DNA of 64,000 nt from Chloroflexota bacterium (GTDB lineage Bacteria; Chloroflexota; Dehalococcoidia; Lucifugimonadales; Lucifugimonadaceae), in assembly GCA_002730555.1 (NCBI GenBank), contig PCAM01000021.1, positions 62,001 to 126,000 on the forward strand, read 5' to 3'. This document shows, one piece after another, positions 17,047 through 25,178 of the stretch; position 1 is the first letter of the stretch, and each line of letters starts with the position of its first letter. The position numbers were made by a program, and so were the translations under genes. A model generated the notes under the pieces. The model did not search any database, was not told the origin of the DNA, and worked only from the letters and a program-made list of their open reading frames with translations.

Positions 17047-18150
17047 TCAGCCCCTCGCCAGCGGTTCCTTCAGCCCTGAACCGGTAATCGGCATTAAGAC
17101 CTGGGCGTCTCTGGAGATATCGCCTCTTGCGATCATCGCCTCCAACCCGGCGAAAGCCGCCGCAGAGGTCGCTTCGCAGAAGATCCCGGCCTCGTATGAG
17201 AGCCGGCACTGCCATCTCAGCATTGCGCCATCGTCCACCGCTATGCCGGAGCCATCAGAGAGTTTGACCACGCTCACGCACTGCTCCAGTCGCGGCGGGT
17301 GCGATACGGAGATACCGCTCGCGACCGTCTTCAGGTCCGGGTTAAACGTCCACTCCTCATCGTTTAATGCCGCCACAAGCGGTTGGACCGGTTCCGCCTG
17401 TACCGCCCGCAGTCTCGGAGTGGCGCCGATCCGCTCCGACGCCTGCAGCTCCTCGAACCCTTTGAACAGGCCGATCAGCAGCGACCCGTTGCCCACGGGC
17501 ACAACGATGTCCGTAACAACGGCGGCATCCGACCCCACGACCTCATACGAGAACGACTTCATGCCCTCCAGGAAGTAAGGGCTCAGGTTGTGCGACAGGT
17601 ACGGCAGCGAGTGCTCTGCGACGTACGCCACCGCTGCATCGGTCGCCGCCTGCCGTGGCCCGGGCGTCGGGTGCAGTGCCGCGCCGAAAATACCGATCTG
17701 GTCGACCTTCCCCTGCGCTGCGCTATCCGGGAAGAAAACATGGGCGGTGATCCCGGCGGCGGCGGCGTAAGCGGACAAAGATGCCCCGGCGTTTCCGGAT
17801 GAGTCCTCCACGAACTCGCTTACCCCTGCCTCCAGCGCGGCCGACACCAGTACGGCCGATCCCCGGTCTTTGAACGAACCGGTCGGCGCCATCATCTCCA
17901 GCTTGGCCCAGAGTCGCCTGATGCCAAGGGCGGCGGCGATGCCGGGCAGCGCTACCAGCGGCGTGGCGCCCTCGCCCAGCGATATGCGCTCAGATACCCG
18001 GGACAGCGGGAGCCGCGGCGAGTATCCGTCGGACGGCTCGTCGTACGCCACGTCCAACACCGAACCACAGGAATCACAGGCGAGGTCACTGATGCGTGCC
18101 GGTTGCGTTGCTCCACACGAGACGCACCTGAACTCAAACGACATCGCCAT
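17047..18150 (-). CDS. Threonine synthase-like PLP enzyme
   Basis: A 367-residue fold-type II PLP enzyme of the threonine synthase group, which makes threonine from O-phosphohomoserine. A small zinc-ribbon-like head has CVSCG at about 8-12 and CDSCG at about 25-29. It is followed by LGEGATPL, then the PLP lysine in PTGSFKDRGS and SSGNAGASLSAYAA. The frame opens at 18231, but the ATG at 18150 is chosen. It overlaps the stop of the gamma-glutamyltransferase by one base (TGATG), a sign of coupling. Related threonine/serine dehydratases or diaminopropionate-type lyases cannot be excluded, and the odd partner argues for a catabolic role. Confidence 0.8.
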   Translation of the reverse strand: MAMSFEFRCVSCGATQPARISDLACDSCGSVLDVAYDEPSDGYSPRLPLSRVSERISLGEGATPLVALPGIAAALGIRRLWAKLEMMAPTGSFKDRGSAVLVSAALEAGVSEFVEDSSGNAGASLSAYAAAAGITAHVFFPDSAAQGKVDQIGIFGAALHPTPGPRQAATDAAVAYVAEHSLPYLSHNLSPYFLEGMKSFSYEVVGSDAAVVTDIVVPVGNGSLLIGLFKGFEELQASERIGATPRLRAVQAEPVQPLVAALNDEEWTFNPDLKTVASGISVSHPPRLEQCVSVVKLSDGSGIAVDDGAMLRWQCRLSYEAGIFCEATSAAAFAGLEAMIARGDISRDAQVLMPITGSGLKEPLARG

Positions 18151-19841
18151 CAAACGAGCGGGTTGAACCGCGCGTCGGAGTTGGCCGGTCCGCCGCTCAG
18201 GCCGGCCGGCACGCCGTCTGCCCGCCAGCACGCGGCACCCGTCATGAGACCGCGCTCGTGGTCGATCAGGATGCCATTCATGCCGCCGGCGACGTTAGGC
18301 ACTCGCACCACCGGATGGCCGAGTCCCGACATCCCGGCGCCTGGACCCTCGCCAAACTCGTGCTCCAGTTCAACGTCCTGGCCCTGCGTCCACAGCCTTG
18401 GCGCTTCCACCGCTTCCTGGAGCGTCATGCCGTGGTCGATCACGTTCATGATCGCTTGCATGACCGATCCGAAGATACGCACACCGCCGGGCGTTCCGAT
18501 CCCCAAAAACGGCTTGCCATCCCGGCTCACGATCGTGGGCGCCATGCTGCTCACGACGCGCTTGTTTGGCAGCACCGAGTTCGGGTTCCCGGGATGCGGG
18601 TCGAACATGGCCTGCGTGTTGTTGAGCAGGATTCCAGTGCAGGGGACGGTGACCTTGGAGCCGAACACCTCGTTGATGGTCTGCGTCATCGAGACCATGT
18701 TGCCTTCGCCATCGGCGGTCGTGAGATGCGTCGTGTTTGATGACTCTGCCGAACGCACTCCGGCCGCCTGGGCACTGGACCGGGAGACGTCGATCCCGGC
18801 GGCCCGCTGTTTCGCGTAGTCTTTGGAAGTCAGCCAGTCGACCGGGATCTCCATGGTTGCGGGGTCGCCCAGGTACTCGAACCTGTCTGCGAAGGCGATC
18901 TTGAGCGACTCGGCGATCAGGTGCAGGCCTTCTGTGGTGCCGAAACCCTGCCCGGCTACGTCGAAGTTCTCCAGAATGTTCAGCATCTCGATGATGAGCG
19001 TGATGCCGGTATTGCCGGGCGGCGGCCCGGATAACTCAAAACCCCGGTAAGTTCCGCGAACGGGTTCCTTCCTGAGAGTGGAGTAGCCGCGCAGGTCGTT
19101 CATCGTGATCAACCCGCCGTTGCGCTTTATGTCTTCCGTAATGGCATGGCCAAGCGGCCCGTCGTACAGCTCGGACGAGCCACCGGATGAGATGGCCTTC
19201 AGCGATTCGGCGTAGTCGCGCCGGACGATAAGTTCCCCCGGGACGGGCGGTGATCCACCGGGCAGGAATATCTCCGCCGTCGCCGGGAATCGCCCGATGT
19301 CTTCACGGTTCTCGGTGATCAGCCTCACCAGATACTCGGACGCCGGAAACCCTTTCTCGGCGTACCTGATGGCGGGGGCGATGATCGTCTCCCAGCTCAA
19401 TTTGCCGTATTCGGAGTGCAACTCCTCCCACGCCTTCAGATTGCCGGGGACGCCGACGGCGAGGTAGCCAACCTGGCTCTCCCGGTCCTCGGTCTGCAGG
19501 TAATCAGGCCACGTGTCCGAGACGGGCCGGTACATGTCCGGCGTGGCGGCAGCGGGCGCCAGGGTGTAGTTGTCGATACAGACCGATTCGCCGTCCGCCG
19601 TTCGCAGGTTGATGTAACCGCCGCCAAAAGGTCCGACCATCATCGGTTCGACAACGCTGAGCGCGAATACGGTGGCTATGGCGGCGTCGATGGCGTTGCC
19701 GCCCATGGACAGCATCTCAAGCCCGGCGGCCGAGCCCATCGGGTGGTTGCTGACCACCATCCCGCGCGACGCCGTGGCGGGATGTTTGAAGGTCTCGAAG
19801 GTGACGCCCGCGCTGGCACGCCAGTCAGTAGCGGTGGTCAA
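18150..19841 (-). CDS. Gamma-glutamyltransferase family protein
   Basis: A 563-residue Ntn-hydrolase of the gamma-glutamyltranspeptidase family, which cleaves gamma-glutamyl bonds such as that of glutathione after self-processing. The large-subunit part begins VVSNHPMGSAAGLEMLSMGGNAIDAA without a signal peptide. The nucleophile Thr that starts the small subunit is in SSNTTHLTTADGEGN (about residue 367). The C-terminal half has SSMAPTIV and the GTPGG motif. The lack of an export signal fits the cytoplasmic members of this family (for example those acting on gamma-glutamyl catabolites or cephalosporin-like amides) rather than the periplasmic GGT. It is translationally coupled to the threonine-synthase-like gene. 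Confidence 0.88.
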   Translation of the reverse strand: MTTATDWRASAGVTFETFKHPATASRGMVVSNHPMGSAAGLEMLSMGGNAIDAAIATVFALSVVEPMMVGPFGGGYINLRTADGESVCIDNYTLAPAAATPDMYRPVSDTWPDYLQTEDRESQVGYLAVGVPGNLKAWEELHSEYGKLSWETIIAPAIRYAEKGFPASEYLVRLITENREDIGRFPATAEIFLPGGSPPVPGELIVRRDYAESLKAISSGGSSELYDGPLGHAITEDIKRNGGLITMNDLRGYSTLRKEPVRGTYRGFELSGPPPGNTGITLIIEMLNILENFDVAGQGFGTTEGLHLIAESLKIAFADRFEYLGDPATMEIPVDWLTSKDYAKQRAAGIDVSRSSAQAAGVRSAESSNTTHLTTADGEGNMVSMTQTINEVFGSKVTVPCTGILLNNTQAMFDPHPGNPNSVLPNKRVVSSMAPTIVSRDGKPFLGIGTPGGVRIFGSVMQAIMNVIDHGMTLQEAVEAPRLWTQGQDVELEHEFGEGPGAGMSGLGHPVVRVPNVAGGMNGILIDHERGLMTGAACWRADGVPAGLSGGPANSDARFNPLV

Positions 19842-20315
19842 TGTAACGTCTTTCTGCGGGATTCAGGGCCGATTGAGAAGCGGGGTATGCCGATTATATT
19901 GCCGTGATTCGTCATATCCGACCTCTTCGAGGTCACAGTTGAAGCTGGCGGTCCTTACTGACCTGCGCGTCTCTCCGACAACAAGTCATCCTGAACTTGA
20001 TTCAGGATCCGATGATCGCTGGCTTCGAGGAGTTCTTGACGACCGGGGCGCCGTTCCCGAGTTGTTGTGCTCTCTTGAAAAGGCTGTCGTTGTATGGGCC
20101 TATCCTGAATCGGGTTCAGAATAGGCATGATGTGGATCGGACGTGGAGGCAGCCAACGGGCGGCGCGATTCACTTCGTCAGGCTCAGCACGAGCTTGATC
20201 TCAAACTCCTCAGGATGACATTTCTGTGGAATCGCTTTCTTGCCGCACATCCGAGCCGGGCGTACCGTGTGGCTATTCGCCCAACTTGAAACCAACCCAC
20301 ATCCGGAGTCATCTC
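19842..20315. other. Intergenic gap with palindromic repeats
   Basis: About 470 bp between the divergent gamma-glutamyltransferase and aldolase genes. It holds two family A palindromes (19986-20010 and 20102-20124) and a related CAGGATGACAT end near 20211. No coding frame is convincing. Confidence 0.5.
19986..20124. repeat. Family A palindromes (two copies)
   Basis: Copy one has ATCCTGAA, a CTTGA spacer and TTCAGGAT, a perfect eight-base stem (19988-20008). Copy two (20102-20124) has the same layout with small mismatches. Further copies are at 40883-40901, 53341-53364 and 53458-53482. Confidence 0.7.
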
Positions 20316-21053
20316 ATGGACCAGCCCAATCGAGTCGTAACCGCCCTGCGAGAAGGCCGGAAGGCGTACGGCTTTCAACTGACCTTCCCGGCGCCGCAGA
20401 TCATCGAAATCATGGCGCCGCTGAACTTCGACTACGTCTGGCTGGACTGCGAGCACGGCCCTTTTTCGCTGCAGGACGTTGAGGCCGCATGCCGGACCGC
20501 AGAGTCCGTAGGCATCACGCCGATCGGGCGCGTGCCAAGCATCCAGTCGCACGTCGTTCTCCAGTACCTGGACCGCGGCATGAAGGGAATTATGGGACCA
20601 CACATCGCCACTCGGGCCGACGCCGAGCAGCTTGTCCGGGCCTGCAAGTTCGGTCCGGAAGGCGACCGTTCATACGGTGCCAACAGGGGAACCGGGTACG
20701 ACTTTGTCGAGCCGGGGCCGGACGGCTGGGGCGACCGCCGGGAGTTCTACAAGAACGCCAACGACAACATGCTCGTCGGCGCCCTGCTTGAGGACAAGCA
20801 AGTGATCGAAGAACTGGACGGCATCCTGGAGGTCGATGGGATCGACTACTTCGGCGTCGGCCATAACGATTTCGGCCAATCTATCGGTTTGCCCGGGATG
20901 GGTGACTCTCCAGAAGTGCAGGCGGCGCAGGCGAAGATCTACGACCGGATTCGCACCGGGGGAGGCCGTATAGGCGACGACTTTATGGTCGCCAACTGGG
21001 TGCACTCGATACTGCTGGACGGCGGTCGGAAAATCGTGGAAGGACGGGACTAG
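20316..21053 (+). CDS. HpcH/HpaI aldolase/citrate lyase family protein
   Basis: A 245-residue metal-dependent class II aldolase of the HpcH/HpaI group, which cleaves or forms 2-oxo-4-hydroxyacids by retro-aldol chemistry. It shows the WLDCEHGPFSLQDVE segment, the RVP strand and RGMKGIMGPHI. The metal Glu region reads LLEDKQVIEELD instead of the common QIET, and the later PxDLS-like loop reads HNDFGQSIG, so it is a divergent member. The frame opens at 20226. The ATG at 20316 has GGAG seven bases upstream and gives a family-length N-terminus. It faces the FAD oxidase at 21188. Confidence 0.85.
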   Translation: MDQPNRVVTALREGRKAYGFQLTFPAPQIIEIMAPLNFDYVWLDCEHGPFSLQDVEAACRTAESVGITPIGRVPSIQSHVVLQYLDRGMKGIMGPHIATRADAEQLVRACKFGPEGDRSYGANRGTGYDFVEPGPDGWGDRREFYKNANDNMLVGALLEDKQVIEELDGILEVDGIDYFGVGHNDFGQSIGLPGMGDSPEVQAAQAKIYDRIRTGGGRIGDDFMVANWVHSILLDGGRKIVEGRD

Positions 21054-21187
21054 ACGGCCGACAAGGGACCAGGCTTGCTCCGCCCGCGCGCTGTTCTTGA
21101 TGTCAGGGGCACCGGCGTGAGGGGGGACCCACAACGAGTCAGCCCGTGCTCAACCTCCAGGTCGCCGGACCGCCTCATCGTCGCCGA

Positions 21188-22306
21188 CTACCCGTACGTA
21201 AACCGCGCTGCGTCAAACTCCACCGGAATCGGGTCCCGGCCGGAGTTTCCTGTAACTGCTCCCGCCACCATGCGTCCCATCACCGGGCTCAGCAGGATTC
21301 CCTTCTTGCCCGCTCCGTTGGCGGCGAACAGGCCGTCGTAACCGGGCATCGCTCCGAGTATCGGCATCTCGTCCGACGTCACCGGGCGGAGGCAGGCCGT
21401 GTGCTGCACTATCTCCGCGCTCTCCAGCACAGGAGCAAGGGCCAGTGTCCCGGCCATGATCGAATCCCGGGCGGCAGTAGATGGCCTGTCGTCGAACCCG
21501 ACATCCTCCTCGGTGGTGCCTACCCAGACGAGCCCGTCCGGCTTGCGCGCTATGTAGTGACCGGCCAGTGAAATTCGGTGGACGAAGTCACGCCCGGGGA
21601 ATCGCAACCGCAGGATCTCGCCCTTCTTGGGCTTTACGGGGAAGTGGGGCAGGCCTTTGCTGCCGTCTCCCGACCAGGGTCCGGTCGCCAGGACCACCGA
21701 GCCGCCGGGGACCGATGACCCGTTGCCAAGCGCCACGCCGGTCACGCGATCGCCATCCCGCAACAGCCCGACCACGTCGCCCGGCTGATGGCTCCCGCCG
21801 GCGCGCTCAAAAGCCGTCACGAGCGCCAGCGTGTACTTGTAAGAATCGACCTCAAAGTGACTCCGTTGCACCAGCCCGCCTGTCAGCTCTCCGGTGAGCG
21901 AAGGCTCCTCGGAGCGGACGCCGTCTGCGTCTAGCAAATCGACCTCCAGGTCCTCTTCCCGTTGCCACTTGACCGACTCCTGGAGATGGCGATAACCATC
22001 CTCGTTCACAGCCAGGTCCAGGGAGCGAACGGCCCGGAGTTCGATATCGATCCCGGTGGCATCCTCCAGCTCCGGCGCGAGCCGCTTGTGCAGGGAGATT
22101 CCCCGCTTGGCATGCGACAAAATCGGCCCGGGAATACCGGCTCCCATAGTCGGAAACAACCCGCCGTACGCGAAACCGCTTGCGTGGCTGGCGATCGAAT
22201 CACGCTCGATCATCGTCACGCCGAGCCCGCGTTTCACAAGCTCATACGCAACGGAAGCGCCGGCCGCGCCGCCACCCACGACGATGACATCTGGGGCGCT
22301 GGTCAC
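21188..22306 (-). CDS. FAD-dependent amine/hydroxyacid oxidase (DAO family)
   Basis: A 372-residue D-amino acid oxidase-fold protein, similar to glycine/sarcosine oxidase and DadA. The FAD dinucleotide motif is VVGGGAAGASVAYELVKRG at about 9-27, followed by the Glu-like partner in IERD and a SxHASGFAYGG loop. The C-terminal flavin motif is DGLFAANGAGKKGILLSP. It likely oxidises an amino acid, an N-methyl amine or a hydroxyacid. The start overlaps the stop of the upstream amidohydrolase by four bases (ATGA), so the two probably act in one pathway, for example deamination after ring or amide opening. Confidence 0.87.
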   Translation of the reverse strand: MTSAPDVIVVGGGAAGASVAYELVKRGLGVTMIERDSIASHASGFAYGGLFPTMGAGIPGPILSHAKRGISLHKRLAPELEDATGIDIELRAVRSLDLAVNEDGYRHLQESVKWQREEDLEVDLLDADGVRSEEPSLTGELTGGLVQRSHFEVDSYKYTLALVTAFERAGGSHQPGDVVGLLRDGDRVTGVALGNGSSVPGGSVVLATGPWSGDGSKGLPHFPVKPKKGEILRLRFPGRDFVHRISLAGHYIARKPDGLVWVGTTEEDVGFDDRPSTAARDSIMAGTLALAPVLESAEIVQHTACLRPVTSDEMPILGAMPGYDGLFAANGAGKKGILLSPVMGRMVAGAVTGNSGRDPIPVEFDAARFTYG

Positions 22307-23577
22307 ATCACACCTCGTTCCACACGAACGCCGTCCTGGTACACATCGACCACACTCCAGAGCGACTTCAGGTCACGTGAGGGATCGCCGTTAACCACAA
22401 GCAGGTCGGCGGATCTTCCGGGGACAAGCCGCCCGGAGACACCGCCCATGCCGATCGAATCAGCAGCGCCCGACATACCGGACGCCAGGGCCTCCGGCGC
22501 AGATAGACCGGCGCCCGCAAGCATCAAAACCTCGTTCACGAACTCTCCCGGGGCGTAATCACCCCACGGCGAATCGGATCCGGCGGTCATCTTCACGCCG
22601 GCCTCCATCATCCGCCCGCACGCCTCCATGCGGTTGTCCAGACCGCGCTGGCGCTGATCGAGCGATTCCTGCATGACGGCCCGTTCATCGCCCGCCGTTT
22701 CCACTCGCTCGGCCAGCCGTTCGATACCCGCCCGCACCACGTATAACGTCGGGTTCACCCATGCGTCCGCCTCGAGCAGCCGATCGACCAGGTCCGGCCT
22801 GTATTCGTAGCGGCCTTCTGAATCCTCGAATACGCAGTGGACGATCATGTCCACGTCGGCGTCCAGGCAGTTCTGAACGCCTTGGGCGGATGCGCAGTGG
22901 GCGGCGGTGAGTTTGCCGAAGTTGTGCGCCTCGTCCGTGGCGACGCGTAACTCGTCCACTGTGTAGGAGGGGAGCAGGGGATCGGACTCGCGCGTGCTTC
23001 CGCCTGTGGCGACGAGTTTGATGTAGTCGGCACCCTCTTTGATGAGTTGACGCACCTGTTTGCGCACGCCGTCTGCACCGTCCGCCTCGCCGCCGAAGTA
23101 CCACATGTGGCCGCCGGTGATTGTGACGGGGCGGCCGCAGAGCGTCATCTTTGGCCCCACAGCCAGCCCGCGCTCGATGCCCTCACGCAGGGAGAAGGTG
23201 ACGTGGTTCTTGGCGCCGTTCTCGCGGATGGACGTGACGCCCGAGTGGAGGATCGTTCGGGCGTTCTTGATCGCCTGCATGAGCAGAATGTCATCCGCCT
23301 CCTGGCCGACCACGTCCGATGGCGTGCCGTCGCCCGGGGAGACCAGGTGCGTGTGGGCGTCGACCATCCCGGGGAGGATCGAGGCGTCTCCGTAATCGAT
23401 CACCTCCGCCGCCGCCCCATCCGGGGCGCGTACCTCGGTCTGGCTCCCGACCAGTGCGATCTCGTCGCCGTGGATCAGGACGGCGGCGTCCTCAACGGCG
23501 GAGCTTCCCTGGCCGTCCAGCAAACGGGACGCCCTCAGGAGCGTGTACCGGTCATCTGTCGCCGATGTGGAGGCCAT
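22303..23577 (-). CDS. Metal-dependent amidohydrolase
   Basis: A 424-residue amidohydrolase-superfamily enzyme of the imidazolonepropionase/prolidase-like group. Metal ligands are visible in order: MVDAHTHLVSPG (His-x-His, about 72-74), the Lys of DYIKLVATGG, His in LTAAHCAS, His in IVHCVFED and Asp in TAGSDSPWGDY. N- and C-terminal strands form the small composite domain (ILPGMVDAHTH, then a C-terminal SADLLVVNGDP). It hydrolyses a C-N bond in a cyclic or acyl amide. It overlaps the FAD oxidase downstream and starts only seven bases after the HAD gene stop, so it belongs to a four-gene minus-strand unit. Confidence 0.9.
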   Translation of the reverse strand: MASTSATDDRYTLLRASRLLDGQGSSAVEDAAVLIHGDEIALVGSQTEVRAPDGAAAEVIDYGDASILPGMVDAHTHLVSPGDGTPSDVVGQEADDILLMQAIKNARTILHSGVTSIRENGAKNHVTFSLREGIERGLAVGPKMTLCGRPVTITGGHMWYFGGEADGADGVRKQVRQLIKEGADYIKLVATGGSTRESDPLLPSYTVDELRVATDEAHNFGKLTAAHCASAQGVQNCLDADVDMIVHCVFEDSEGRYEYRPDLVDRLLEADAWVNPTLYVVRAGIERLAERVETAGDERAVMQESLDQRQRGLDNRMEACGRMMEAGVKMTAGSDSPWGDYAPGEFVNEVLMLAGAGLSAPEALASGMSGAADSIGMGGVSGRLVPGRSADLLVVNGDPSRDLKSLWSVVDVYQDGVRVERGVM

Positions 23578-23583
23578 GCGGCG

Positions 23584-24204
23584 CTACTCCCATTGGATTC
23601 CGAGGTCGTGGAGGTCCGACTCAAGTTTGGCGACGGTGGTGAAGAGCAGAGCACGAATACCGGTCGCTATGGCCGACTCAACATTCTTCTGGTTGTCGTC
23701 GATGAACACTATCCCACCCGGCTCCACCCCGCAGGCGCTCACCAGGTCGCGGTAGATCCCCTGATCGGGCTTCATCGACCCGACCTCAAACGACAGGATT
23801 ACGGGCCCGAACAACTCGGTTACGGGCACCGTGGCGCGCATCTCATCCCAGTGTGGGCCGCTGGTGTTGCTGCAACAGCCAACGGTGAACTGCGAAGCAA
23901 GGGAGCGCACGACATCGAACATCGGCTCATGCGGCGTCAGGACCGAGGTGAACACAGCACGAAACTCGTCGTCATCCATATCCAGTTCCAGTTCCGAACG
24001 GATCATGGAGGAGTACTCGTTCCAGGTCTGAAACCCGGATTCGAGCGGTCTCTTGCGCTCCGGTGAGAACATGGCATTTTTAATGTCCGCCTCGGTCCGG
24101 CCGGTGCGCGCCGCAACGACGCGCACCGGGACCGATTCGTCGACCAGCGACAGGACCTGGCCCAGGTCGAAAATGACGTGGGAGATGCCAGGAGTTGCGG
24201 GCAT
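23584..24204 (-). CDS. HAD family hydrolase (YihX-like)
   Basis: A 206-residue haloacid dehalogenase-superfamily phosphatase, subfamily IA. Motif I reads IFDLGQVL, the FDLGxV form typical of YihX-like and epoxide hydrolase N-terminal-like members, with the nucleophile Asp kept. Motif II is in CCSNTSGPHW, motif III Lys in VGSMKPDQGIY and motif IV in IVFIDDNQKNV. A helical cap lies between motifs I and II. The likely reaction is hydrolysis of a small sugar phosphate or nucleotide. Its ATG overlaps the stop of the SMP-30 gene by one base (TGATG). Confidence 0.88.
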   Translation of the reverse strand: MPATPGISHVIFDLGQVLSLVDESVPVRVVAARTGRTEADIKNAMFSPERKRPLESGFQTWNEYSSMIRSELELDMDDDEFRAVFTSVLTPHEPMFDVVRSLASQFTVGCCSNTSGPHWDEMRATVPVTELFGPVILSFEVGSMKPDQGIYRDLVSACGVEPGGIVFIDDNQKNVESAIATGIRALLFTTVAKLESDLHDLGIQWE

Positions 24205-25073
24205 CAGTAGACGACCGGCATCCCCGGGGTCTGGACTCGGATGCTGTAAACGGACGTCCGGGCGGTGAACACAAGCGTCTTCCGGTCGTCGCCGATGAAA
24301 CCCAGGTTCGCCGGCAACTCCGGCGCTTCGATGACGCCAATTGTCGCCCCGTCTGAAGAGAACACCCAGCCGCCGCCGTTGCCCGTGCAGAAGACGTTGC
24401 CGTCCTCGTCCACTTTGACGCCGTCCGGCACGCCGTCCACGGTCCCGTTGGGGCCGTACGGGATGTCTGCGAAGCGTTCACCGGCGCCCAGTGAGCCATT
24501 GGCTTTCACGTCGTACACGTTCAGATACGGCTCGGTCCGGGTGTTGGACACGTAGAGCTTGCTTCCGTCCGAGGACATCGCGAGCCCGTTGGGGAACTCC
24601 ATGTCCTTTGCCTCCATCGACACCTCGCCGTCCGGGGAGATCCGATACACGCCGGCGAAATCAAGCTGGCGTTTGGATGCGTCCACGGCCCATGGCGGGT
24701 CGGTGAAATAGACTGTCCCGTCCGGGCGGGCGATAACGTCGTTTGGAGAGTTGATCCGGAGCTTGTTCCATCGCTCGGCGATGATCTCGATACGCCCGGT
24801 GTCCTTATGGGTCCGGGTCAGGCGGCGATGGCTGCCCTCGCACATCAACAGGTTTCCGTTGTGGTCAAAGGTCAGGCCGTCCCCGGAACCGGTCTCCCGG
24901 CGGATGACCTCAGGCTCCCCTCCGGGTTTCATTCGCAACAGGAGGTTCGTGCGGATGTCTACGAAGTAGAGGTACCCGGAGTCCCACACGGGACCTTCTG
25001 TGAACACGAAGCCGGTCGCTATCTGTTCGAACTCGGACCCGGGTTCGATAATGGTGCTGAGGTCGCCTGCCAT
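24204..25073 (-). CDS. SMP-30/gluconolactonase/LRE family protein
   Basis: A 289-residue six-bladed beta-propeller lactonase. Family marks are the N-terminal FTEGPVWDSGYLYFVDI with the metal-binding Glu, RINSPNDVIARPDGTVYFTDPPW with the Asn-Asp pair, FPNGLAMSSDGSKLYVSNT, and a later VPDGVKVDEDGNVFCTG with the fourth ligand Asp. It would open a sugar lactone such as gluconolactone. It is first in the unit with the HAD hydrolase, the amidohydrolase and the FAD oxidase, which as a set suggests breakdown of a lactone- or amide-containing compound. Confidence 0.9.
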   Translation of the reverse strand: MAGDLSTIIEPGSEFEQIATGFVFTEGPVWDSGYLYFVDIRTNLLLRMKPGGEPEVIRRETGSGDGLTFDHNGNLLMCEGSHRRLTRTHKDTGRIEIIAERWNKLRINSPNDVIARPDGTVYFTDPPWAVDASKRQLDFAGVYRISPDGEVSMEAKDMEFPNGLAMSSDGSKLYVSNTRTEPYLNVYDVKANGSLGAGERFADIPYGPNGTVDGVPDGVKVDEDGNVFCTGNGGGWVFSSDGATIGVIEAPELPANLGFIGDDRKTLVFTARTSVYSIRVQTPGMPVVY

Positions 25074-25178
25074 TTAGTACTCCAGTAGTTGGTTGCCGGG
25101 TGATTTTCGCGGCCGGGCGAACCTACTTTGAAGTGGCGCGCGTGTCAATCAATCCGGGGCGTCTGAATAGACCGATGG

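Noticed and set aside
22685-23104. Arg-rich open frame inside the amidohydrolase gene
   Set aside because: It is a shadow in another frame of a well-supported gene; the composition is typical of GC-rich antisense or off-frame translation.
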